DNA of 64,000 bases from Symsagittifera roscoffensis (lineage: Eukaryota; Xenacoelomorpha; Acoela; Convolutidae): positions 69,536,223 to 69,600,222 of the forward strand of contig NC_087062.1 of the NCBI RefSeq assembly GCF_963678635.1. Direction: 5' to 3'. Below the pieces are notes generated by a model. The model worked only from the letters and a program-made list of their open reading frames with translations. It had not been told where the DNA came from and ran no database searches. A program made the position numbers and the translations under genes. Below, piece by piece: positions 56,030 to 64,000 of the stretch. Position 1 is the stretch's first letter. Each line of letters opens with the position of its first letter.

Positions 56030-56692
56030 TAGCAGATTTAGAGGGGAGCGAAGCCTTTCCCTCCTTCAGGGATTCGACCCCCTGCCGACCCAAAGGGTCC
56101 CTTTTTTGTACTATTTTGAAATAACCATTTTTGGCTGACGGACACTAAAATTTTTCTGAGGGCGCCTTTGGCGCCAATATATACTACTTTTGAGGGGGAG
56201 CTCGCGCCAAAAGATATACTTATGAACAGGGGCGGATTTGGGGGTGGGACAAGGGGGCGGAGGCACTCTCTCAGGGATTCGACCCCCTGCCGACCCAAAG
56301 GGTCCCTTTTTTGTACTATTTTGAAATAACCATTTTTGGCTGACGGACCCTAAAATTTTTCTGAGGGCGCCTTTGGCGCCAATATATACTACTTTTGAGG
56401 GGGAGCGCGCGCCAAAAAATATATATATGAACAGGGGCGGATTTGGGGGTGGGACAAGGGGGCGGAGGCACTCTCTCAGGGATTCGACCCCCTGCCGACC
56501 CAAAGGGTCCCCCCTTTGGTACTTTTTAAGAAATCCATTTTTGGTGGACCGACCCTAAAATTTTTCTAAAGGCGCCTTAGTGGCCAAAATATACTAATTT
56601 TGAGGGGGGAGCGCGCGCCGAAAAATAGCGATTTTTTGGTCGACGTTTTCCAAAAAGTGCCCAAACGCATTTTTGGACTGTTTTTTCAAGAA
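56030..56692 (+). mobile_element. GC-rich CAGGGGCGGAT-family array, three B-box units, truncated
   Basis: The landmark GATTCGACCCCCTGCCGACC occurs at 56071, 56276 and 56481, giving a 205 bp period. Each unit has GGCGCCTTTGGCGCC (a perfect palindrome), GGGGGAGC plus GCGCGCC, and the internal start CAGGGGCGGATTTGGGGG. The last unit differs (CCCCCCTTTGG, GGTGGACCGACCC) and is cut at 56692 by the tandem junction. The complement GGGTCGAATCC matches the Pol III B box (GGTTCGANTCC) at 10 of 11 positions. Confidence 0.65.
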
Positions 56693-59600
56693 CTTAGAAA
56701 TGTAGACAGAAAAAGCAGGACTTTGAGCTGGTACGAGCAGTCTTCCTGTACTTAAACTCTATTCAAGTTCTTTTATTCAATACAAATTTTGAGCGTCTTA
56801 AGATTTTTATTGAATTAAAACTTATCTTGAACGAGTTTACCAAAATGTCTTTCCGACGGAAAACATCAACCAAAGCCTATTAGGGGTTAAAATATAGTTG
56901 TAGATAATCATTAAGTGGTTAATTTTTTCTTACTTTGTTATATAAAAATTCACTAAATTTTTCACTGAAAGAGAAAAAAAAGTTATTTTGAGTTCAACTT
57001 TTGGAATAATTTTCATTTGATTTGTGACTACGCCATATGGCACTTTTTGGGTTTTGCTTGATTTCAATTCTCAAAACTGGCTGTGATCTTTTGGTTGAAA
57101 CCAAACTCAAGCAGAAAAGTTTTTGTAGTAACTTGAAATTTTCTTAAGTGATATTGAACAAAACACAAAGGTAATGCTTTTTTTCAAGCCGAAATCAAAA
57201 GCTGCGCTTCCTTAATAAGTTTTTTCCATATTTTAGCAACGAATAAAAAACCTTACAAAATTTAGGAGCGTGAACTTTTGTTGGAAACTTCTATACGAAA
57301 GTTTTATGTTACAAAAAGAAATAGGGCAAATAACACGTAAAAAGTACCGGACAAAATTGTCTAGCAGCACTTTTTACAGGTTTCATGCTTTAAGTGAACT
57401 TTGTTAAGGTAATATTTTATGCTTCCTAATGAAAATTTAGGGATGCCAACGATCATTTTGTGTGCTTTTGTGTTGGTAAGCTCACCTCAGGTGGGTTTGA
57501 CTCTGACTGTGGGCTGTGTGGTGCACACTGGCAGGGCACTTGTGCAGCACAACATCGTGGTAATATCCTAGGCTCTGGTGGAAGATTGCGATCGGCAGTC
57601 TCGTCGGAATAAACTGGGGGATTGCGATCGGCAGTGATCGGACCCGTGTACCTGATGATCACAAAAAGAAGAGCTGCGTTTCAAAAAGCCGTAGTCTACT
57701 CGTCAATTCTAGCTACCATGCTAAAAGTCTCACCAAACTCAAAAAAGTTTGACAAATTGTTTTAGCATAGACAATCATAAAATTTTCCAGATCTGGCTAT
57801 ATAACAAAATACGTAAATGACCATAAATAAATACGGAGCTAGTTTTTGGAGTAACACAATAGCAAACATAATTTTTGCAAACTTAGTCAAACAAACTTGC
57901 AGTATTTGAAAATTTATGCAGAGAATTCTATTTTTATTCAACATATTTAACAAAACTTTATGCATGTAATCTTTTTCCCAAACTTTCTCAATTTTGTGTA
58001 AATAAGTTTTGGAAGTCCTTAATAGGCGCGGCCGAATTTGTTATAACTTCGGCCCTGCTTATTTCTGAGCTTCCAAATGTTCAAAAATTATAAATTTCTA
58101 ATCTGAATTTATACAAAAGTTTTTCAACAATTTAGAGAAGCAAAATTATTGGCATAAATTTTGTCGCGTGAACAAGTGAATAGCAAAGACTCCCTGGCCC
58201 TGGGATAAAATCCATGGTTAAAATTAGCTATATGCGCCAGAAAAGTCCTGAGGGCGTTTCGAAACCTTGTTTGATTTTTTTAAGGTCGGCTAAAATGATT
58301 TTCCGAGCTCATCTAAAATCTTATGAAGGCTTTTTTGCAAAAAAACTTCTGTGCTGCAGGCGGATATTTGACTAAAACATATGCGTAGTGTTATTATGTC
58401 TTATACGACTTTGAGGGTGAATCACTATCGTTTTTTGAATGCCCCAGAAAGAGGCTCTCATCTAATTGATGGAAGTTCTACAAGATTTTTGTTAACCAGA
58501 GCACTTCTAAAGCAGCAAATGGCACCGATACAATATTGATCTTAATGCGTTAAAATACACCCTTATTTCTCGTTAAAATGCATACAGAAATTTAACACAA
58601 AACAAGACTGCTTGTATATCAGGGCAACGCCACGAATGTTCTGACTGTCCCTTAAGTCATAACAAATAGTTAATGGGAAAAAATATTGAAAATCGATCCA
58701 TTCTGGACATTACCAGAGACTGTAAATTAATGCGACCAATTAGCTAGCCTCAATTCAAATCGGAACGATTTTGTAGTTCGGGATAATTTGCCACGCATAA
58801 ACAATTCGCGTTACGCTCTCAGCATTTATAAAAAAGCGCGCTTAATTTAGTCCAGAACATACCAATTTAAGAATTTTCAAGCCCCCAGAATTTTCCAAAA
58901 AATGGAGGGGAAAAATCTTTTTACATTTGAACTCAGGAAGTCGATATCTTCAATGGGGTATAGAAAATTTTTGTAGAAAATTTTTATTTCGTCGGTGAAA
59001 CTTGACTGAATAAAAAAACGAATCAAGTTAACATCCCCCCAAGCCGTTTGGGAGGGGGAGGATGTTAACTTGGTTCTAAGTTAGAAACTTTCAGCCAATC
59101 ATAGTCGAGCATTTTACATGCAGCGCTTAGCAAATTAATGCGAATTAAACGCTGGAGTGGAAGATCTTAACTTGGTCTATCTGGGGGAAGGATGTTAACT
59201 TGATCCACAAAAAAACCGCACCGATCATAAATATTCCGTTTTCTTCGAAAGTCGGAACAAAAATTGAGTTTAAATAATTCTAAACACGATACAGTATTAC
59301 TCTTAGTTTTAAAAAAAATGTGAGTACAAAGCTTGACATTTAAACTAAGATCACAGGGCAAACACTTCCTAAGATCACAGGGCAAACACTTCGAAAATTT
59401 TTGTCGACCCCTCTGGCCCAATTTTGAAATAAAAACAGGAGAAAAAAGGCTATTTTAGGCTCTTTTTGGAAAATTTTGACCAAAAAATTGCGTTTTCTCG
59501 GCGCGCGCTCCCCCCTCAAAATTAGCATGTATTAGCGCCGATTTATTAATTTGGGAGCTATGAATATTGGAACCTATGGGAATTTACCGCTTCTATATCT

Positions 59601-60949
59601 GTTAAGAGCCTCGACAAAAGTAAAACGTTGAAAAAGAGAGACTGTCCCGCTCATAAACCTGAATGCAATGGTTTGAAGGGACAAACTGACAACATTGACC
59701 TGACTGTTCTCTGCTTTATTTGTGGCTAGTGTTTGGCCCAATTTGTTTGGCTAGTGTTTGGCCCTCTGGCCCAATTTTGAAATAAAAACAGGAGAAAAAA
59801 AGCTATTTTAGGCTCTTTTTGGAAAATTTTGACCAAAAAATTGCGTTTTCTCGGCAAGCGCTCCCACCTCAAAATTAGTATGTATTGGCGCCGAAGGCAC
59901 CTGTTAAAAGTTTTTTAGGATCCTTCAACCGAAAAGGTATATCTCAAAACAGTACAAAGGGGGACCCTTTGGGTCGGCAGGGAGTCGAATCCCTGAGGGA
60001 AAAGGGGGCAACCCCCGCCCCCTTCCCTAAATCCGCCCGCGGCACATGGTACCTTTTTAAGAGAAAATACAATTTTGTTTTTCTCTCCAGTGATGAATGA
60101 ACCTTTTTTTAAAAAGATAAATGTTTTAGTATCTATTTAAAAGACAAAGTTTTTTCTGTTCAATAAATTCAGAGAGAAACTCGAAATATACTCATACTTG
60201 ATCGAGCAAGGTAGAAGCACATCTAAGCTGGGTTGAAGAAAGTCGAGCGCATTTTTTGTTTGAGATAGAAGACACACATAAGAGTTTGGCGAGACGAAAG
60301 CATAAAGTAAGCACCTCGACAAGGTGAAAAATGGCTATTTTGAGATTTACTGTTTAGATTAAAAAGCTCAATTTATTACAGAGAAATGATCTGTTGAATC
60401 TATTGTTGGAGCTTTTCTGCCGCCAAGGCAACCCGCCATTTTCCAACTTGCCCAGTAATTCAAATCTAAAAACAACAATTTCCAGCAGTAGCAGATTTAG
60501 AGGGGAGCGAAGCCTTTCCCTCCTTCAGGGATTCGACCCCCTGCCGACCCAAAGGGTCCCTTTTTTGTACTATTTTGAAATAACCATTTTTGGCTGACGG
60601 ACCCTAAAATTTTTCTGAGGGCGCCTTTGGCGCCAATATATACTACTTTTGAGGGGGAGCGCGCGCCAAAAAATATATATATGAACAGGGGCGGATTTGG
60701 GGGTGGGACAAGGGGGCGGAGGCACTCTCTCAGGGATTCGACCCCCTGCCGACCCAAAGGGTCCCCCCTTTGGTACTTTTTAAGAAATCCATTTTTGGTG
60801 GACCGACCCTAAAATTTTTCTAAAGGCGCCTTGGTGGCCAAAATATATTAATTTTGAGGGGGGAGCGCGCGCCGAAAAATAGCGATTTTTTGGTCGACGT
60901 TTTCCAAAAAGTGCCCAAACGCATTTTTGGACTGTTTTTTCAAGAACTT
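56693..60949 (+). repeat. 4.46 kb tandem duplication, unit 2 (4.26 kb)
   Basis: Same content as unit 1 minus one 205 bp subrepeat. The three outer junction sequences share only CTT (CTCTTAGAAATG at left, AACTTAGAAATG in the middle, AACTTGCCTTCGG at right), so the duplication arose with microhomology. The GC-rich element at the right end is complete only here, continuing to 61056. Confidence 0.95.
59020..59208. mobile_element. 189 bp inverted-repeat element (MITE), unit 2
   Basis: Copy of the element at 54560-54748 carried along by the tandem duplication, with the same AAAAAAAC flanks. It is not an independent insertion. Confidence 0.7.
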
Positions 60950-61056
60950 GCCTTCGGAGCAGAAAATTTGGTCAAAATAGGGTCTTTTACATTGATTTGG
61001 GAGAGCTTAGAAAATCAATAGGTCGATTCAAGCAAATCCTAGATCCGCCCCTGGTT
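60489..61056 (+). mobile_element. GC-rich CAGGGGCGGAT-family element, two B-box units, complete right end
   Basis: B-box landmarks at 60530 and 60735. The internal unit starts CAGGGGCGGATTTGGGGG at about 60686, and the right end is CTAGATCCGCCCCTG at 61042-61056, whose complement CAGGGGCGGATCTAG matches the left end for 11 bases. CAGGG ends recall hAT elements, while the B box suggests a SINE-like origin; I cannot decide. An 8-base target duplication is not evident around 60686/61056. Confidence 0.6.
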
Positions 61057-61790
61057 TCAAGCATGCATTTAAAATATACTACTACCACAAAGCTTTTCTT
61101 GTTTTCTGTATCGTTTTCTTCAATACCATCTAACTCTAGTTTTTGGTGTCTTCCTGCCACTTTTCAGAATATTGCAGCAAAAACAAAGAAAACAACTCGT
61201 GGTTTATTCCATGTTCTAGTGAAGTGTGTTTTCCTTAAAACGAAAAAATTGGCTACGCGGATAAACATTGAGCGTGTCAAGTTTTAGTTCTTCATTTTAC
61301 ATGTATTTTTTTTCTAATATGAGCTTGCAACGATATAGATGTTTTCTAAGAATGCCAGAAATGAAAAACAGCCGTGAGAGACAGAATAAGATTGGAAACT
61401 AGAAATAAACTGTTTGCTCTAACTAAACATGTGACTGTATTTGCTGTTTTTTTACCAACGTTCAAACCAAGATTGTTGTCATTTTTCATATAATTTAACA
61501 TAGAGTTTATGGTTTATGGTGCTCGATTTAGTCCAGCTATAATAAATTGCAGCACTACAAATGCTTTTATACCTTCATTTTACTAATGATTTTTGCTAAT
61601 TTTAGCATTAAAAAGTCCGTAATCTACTTCTATATACAGATTTCTGTGGCAATACCTTCAACACTTTTACTTTTCTGATGAACAAACGCGTCATATATTT
61701 ACTTGTTTAATAGCCTGTTTTTTTAATCATAAAAATTTAGCTCAAATTACATCTGAAAACTGATGTTTTGTCGTTAACTGCTTCTGTCTG
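61057..61790. other. upstream region of the secreted-protein gene
   Basis: A 96-codon plus frame (60997-61287) spans the element end and is not convincing. The remainder is AT-rich without recognisable features until the putative promoter near 61798. Confidence 0.4.
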
Positions 61791-61797
61791 AAAGTTT

Positions 61798-61830
61798 TAT
61801 ATTTTTATAAGCATAAAGTCTCTTCATTCA
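61798..61830 (+). promoter_or_regulatory. putative core promoter of the secreted-protein gene
   Basis: A TATATTTTTATAAGC stretch (61798-61812) lies about 20 bases before TCTTCATTC, which resembles an initiator, and 34-48 bases before the ATG at 61846. AATAG at 61831-61836 could alternatively be a trans-splice acceptor if the organism uses a spliced leader. Sequence-based guess only. Confidence 0.3.
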
Positions 61831-61845
61831 AAATAGACGCAAAAA

Positions 61846-63655
61846 ATGGCATCTACAAGTGGTAGTTGTTTTTCTGGGATGCTGTTGGTGGTTTTAATAT
61901 TGAGCAAATCTCAAGCACAAGGTATGTTTATTGTTTACCATTCAAATGCACACCAGGGTAATTGAAATCAAAGTCGTCAAATGTAGACTTGGAAAAATCA
62001 TTATCTGTATATTGCTTTTTCGGCTCAAATTATTTTTAAATTAAGAAGACAAATCAGATTTTTTGATACACCACAGCTTAAAAATTTGATTGTCGTGGGT
62101 TATTTGAAGAAATACCTGATTCCGCTCAACTTAAGAGCACATTTGTCGACTTTGAAAAAAAAAACTAAAAAAGCTAGAACTAGTTAAAATCATTGCTTGG
62201 CACAATGATTTGAAAAAAAAACAAAATTTTTGGAATTACTAGGGGGAGGGGAGAGTGGATAGGATGGGGGGATGGGTGATTTGGGTTATATCTACCCTTC
62301 TAAAACTCTAATCTTTAAAAAATCTTTAATCCGTGAGGGAAATGGTTCATCACTCAAATGAACCCCCTGGAATTATTTCAACAGAATTTCAAACCCTTTT
62401 AAAGCTTTTTCTCACTACAGTTTCTTCTTCAGCGAAATGATGTTTTCAAGTAATTATTGAGGTATCAGAAAGCCATTTTATTTAGCTTTTTAACAAAGCG
62501 GTCAGCATGTTCGATTAATTTTTTAAAAATTGTTCTTCTCTTTGGAAATTCCAAAAAAACGCGGCTGGCAATGGGTTGGCTAATTTTCAATCTTGTCAAG
62601 AAAAACTGTCTTCAAAAAACACTAGAATCATTGGCGGCAGCTGCTAAGCTTCAAATCACTGAAATCGTCTCATGATAGCTTGTTATGAAACATCTCTCCA
62701 CAAGAGCAGATTAAGGGGAATGGAACGACGGAAGCCCCTTTCTTTTTAGTGATTTGACCCCCTCCCGACCCAAAGGGTCCTCCTTTTACTAAATTAGTGC
62801 TAATATTCTGCTTTTATGTACTTTTTAGACTTCAGTCTCGAGGTCGTTTCAAAAAGCCAGTCGGAGATCGAGATCCAACTTACCATGTTAAACTCTTCAG
62901 CTACCATTCAGTCCATTGACAGTATCGAGTGTGCGAAAGAAAGCGATGGAACTGCATGTCCAAACAGCCCAAATGTATTAATCTCCGGAAGCAACGCAAA
63001 CCTGCCCTTCGATTTCCTCGGCATCGGCGAGTCTTACCGATTTTCAGTGTCTTCAATTGTCTACACATTGAACGGCGCGAATCAAATGGATTCGGCTGAA
63101 GTCAGTTTGGAATCGTGCACAGGTAATTGTACAAACTTGGGTACTGTTTCGATACTCGGTACTGAAACAGAAATCTGTGCAAAGGAAATACGGCAAGTAA
63201 AAGAAACGCAATTAAGGACTGGCAAAATTGGAGATTTAAAAATTAATCATGGAAAGTAAATAATGAGCAAGGTTCGAAATTATCTGAACAAAAAACACCC
63301 GATCTACAGTTGTGAATTATATGAAACTAGAAAACATGCAATCTACATTTTTAATTCATGGTTCTATTTGTAGTTCCTACTACACCTACTGATGACGTTG
63401 ACTGGTACTCATTGTCAATAATTGATGGAACGAATTTCGAGTTGCCTGACTCTGCCAACAACTACGAGATCACTTTGGTCCCAACATTCTGCACTGGCAA
63501 CAGAACGCTAGTGCACTATGAGGGGTATCCCCCCATCATTTACTATGTTCAGACAGGATGTGAATACCGGATACTTTACGCAAACAGATGCGAGACGAGC
63601 AGTGGTGAAATAACTCCTTCCGAATACGTCGAATTCAGCGAAACTTTTTGCACAG
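61846..63655 (+). CDS. secreted modular protein with FN3-like repeats (exons 1-3, 3' end beyond window)
   Basis: Exon 1 (61846-61921) encodes a 25-residue signal peptide: MASTSGSCFSG, hydrophobic MLLVVLILS, small residues before the likely cleavage (KSQAQ). Start context is AAAAAATGG. Exon 2 (62829-63122, 98 codons) and exon 3 (63374-63655, 94 codons) are both bounded by phase 1 introns with GT-AG ends (GGTATG/TTTTTAG, GGTAAT/TTTGTAG, GGTATA). Each exon is one module: exon 2 ends GESYRFSVSSIV...VSLESCTG and exon 3 ends GCEYRILYANRC...VEFSETFCTG, so the module ends align; exon 3 starts VPTTPTDDVDWYSL. Size, Y-x-R/F strand pattern and phase 1-1 symmetry suit extracellular fibronectin type III-like domains with extra cysteines. 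The family is otherwise unrecognised. Coding GC is clearly above the introns. The exact partner or function is unknown; more modules probably follow past 64000. Confidence 0.75.
61922..62828 (+). other. intron 1 with repeat insertions
   Basis: GT at 61922 and AG at 62827-62828 after CTTTTTAG. It includes a G-rich tract (62240-62275) and, just before the acceptor, a fragment of the CAGGGGCGGAT family (62700-62790: GAGCAGATTAAGGGG, TGATTTGACCCCCTCCCGAC, CCAAAGGGTCC). A 72-codon frame at 62457-62675 lies wholly within the intron and is not called. Confidence 0.65.
62700..62790 (+). mobile_element. CAGGGGCGGAT-family fragment in intron 1
   Basis: Contains GATTTGACCCCCTCCCGACC and CAAAGGGTCC, matching the B-box side of the family with a one-base change in the B box (GGGTCAAATC). 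The palindromic half is absent. Confidence 0.55.
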
Positions 63656-63747
63656 GTATAAAACTTCGTAAAAAAATCTTAATGTTGGAACTGATGCTCG
63701 AACTAAACGCACGGTTAAAGGACATTAAATCACATAATTTAATGCAC

Positions 63748-64000
63748 CAGCAGATTTAGGGGGGCGACGGGGACGCCCTCCTCCCCTCAGGGATTCGACC
63801 CACAAATTGGATATCTTGAGACAAAGGGGGACGTCCCCCTTTGTAGTATTTTGAGACGTCCCCCTTTGTAGTAATTTGAGATATCCATTTTTAGCTGGCT
63901 GACCCTAAATTTTTTCTAAAGGCGCCTATGGCGCCAAAATAATACTAATTTTGAAGGGGAGCGCGCACCGAAAAAAAACGCGATTTTTTGGTCAAAGTTT
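63748..64000 (+). mobile_element. CAGGGGCGGAT-family element in intron 3, runs off window
   Basis: Left end CAGCAGATTTAGGGGGGCG, then CCCCTCAGGGATTCGACCC, ACAAAGGGGGACGTCCCCCT twice (a small internal duplication at 63823-63870), GGCGCCTATGGCGCC and GGGGAGCGCGCACCG. Orientation is the same as 60489-61056. The right end lies outside the window. Confidence 0.6.

Larger units (their letters stand above)
52232..56692 (+). repeat. 4.46 kb tandem duplication, unit 1
   Basis: Every stretch from CTTAGAAATGTAGACAGAAA at 52232 recurs at an offset of 4460-4461 with roughly 99 percent identity. Unit 1 contains one extra copy of a 205 bp subrepeat (56071-56480). Included are a hairpin with seven-base stem GGCCGAA/TTCGGCC (53570-53594), two copies of GATTGCGATCGGCAGT (53124, 53160), an R1 copy (54148-54820), a 189 bp inverted-repeat element, and GC-rich elements. 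No gene was recognised in it. Confidence 0.95.

Noticed and set aside
62457-62675. 72-codon ORF within intron 1
   Set aside because: It begins without ATG context, contains no domain, and the splice signals around it fit an intron.
1-64000. tRNA, rRNA, CRISPR array or bacterial operon signals
   Set aside because: None seen; the direct repeats present are long tandem duplications or minisatellites, not repeat-spacer arrays, and the gene structure is eukaryotic.

Overview
The window looks like a gene-poor, repeat-rich stretch of an invertebrate animal nuclear genome. The reasons are: GT-AG introns in phase 1 within a secreted, modular extracellular protein; two decayed Ty3/gypsy-type retrotransposons; several non-autonomous elements with terminal inverted repeats; large tandem and dispersed duplications; AT-rich non-coding DNA; and a 200-base assembly gap. 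I cannot name the species. A larvacean or other invertebrate with env-bearing gypsy elements would fit, but nothing here proves it.

Layout. About 1.86-9.34 kb is a minus-strand gypsy element in order Gag (coiled coil, capsid, CCHC knuckles), protease, RT (YADD), RNase H, integrase; all parts are broken. Its 5' end plus about 4.4 kb of flank (7.16-13.75 kb) is repeated at 15.58-20.60 kb, with one internal deletion. The second copy runs into an N gap (20602-20801). Within these copies is a block of about 490 bp that is identical apart from homopolymers. Between them, at 13.87-14.19 kb, is a coding fragment whose paralogue lies at 46.26-46.60 kb; the two differ mostly at synonymous sites.

From 20.8 to 26.5 kb I see AT-rich non-coding DNA with one dispersed repeat. 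From 26.5 to 32.2 kb lies a second, very AT-rich, plus-strand gypsy element (Gag, duplicated protease motif, RT without YxDD, integrase C-terminus). It is followed by a 1.5 kb direct duplication carrying a membrane-protein pseudo-frame (32.7-35.8 kb), then a 1.96 kb tandem array (36.3-41.7 kb) with another coding-like pseudo-frame, then diverged copies of that array up to 45.8 kb. One diverged copy is interrupted by 1.2 kb full of a GCGGAATCC-like motif.

From 46.2 to 52.2 kb there are short candidate exons, a G-rich and a C-rich minisatellite in related AT-rich settings, and dispersed repeats. From 52.23 to 60.95 kb is a recent 4.46 kb tandem duplication containing a 189 bp inverted-repeat element (with an unoccupied paralogous site at 50.2 kb) and a GC-rich element family with CAGGGGCGGAT ends and a tRNA-like B box.

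The only well-supported host gene starts at 61846 and runs off the right edge: a signal peptide followed by exon-sized modules that resemble fibronectin type III repeats. Nearly all other long frames are retroelement remains or chance frames in repeats. I found no tRNA, rRNA or CRISPR array.
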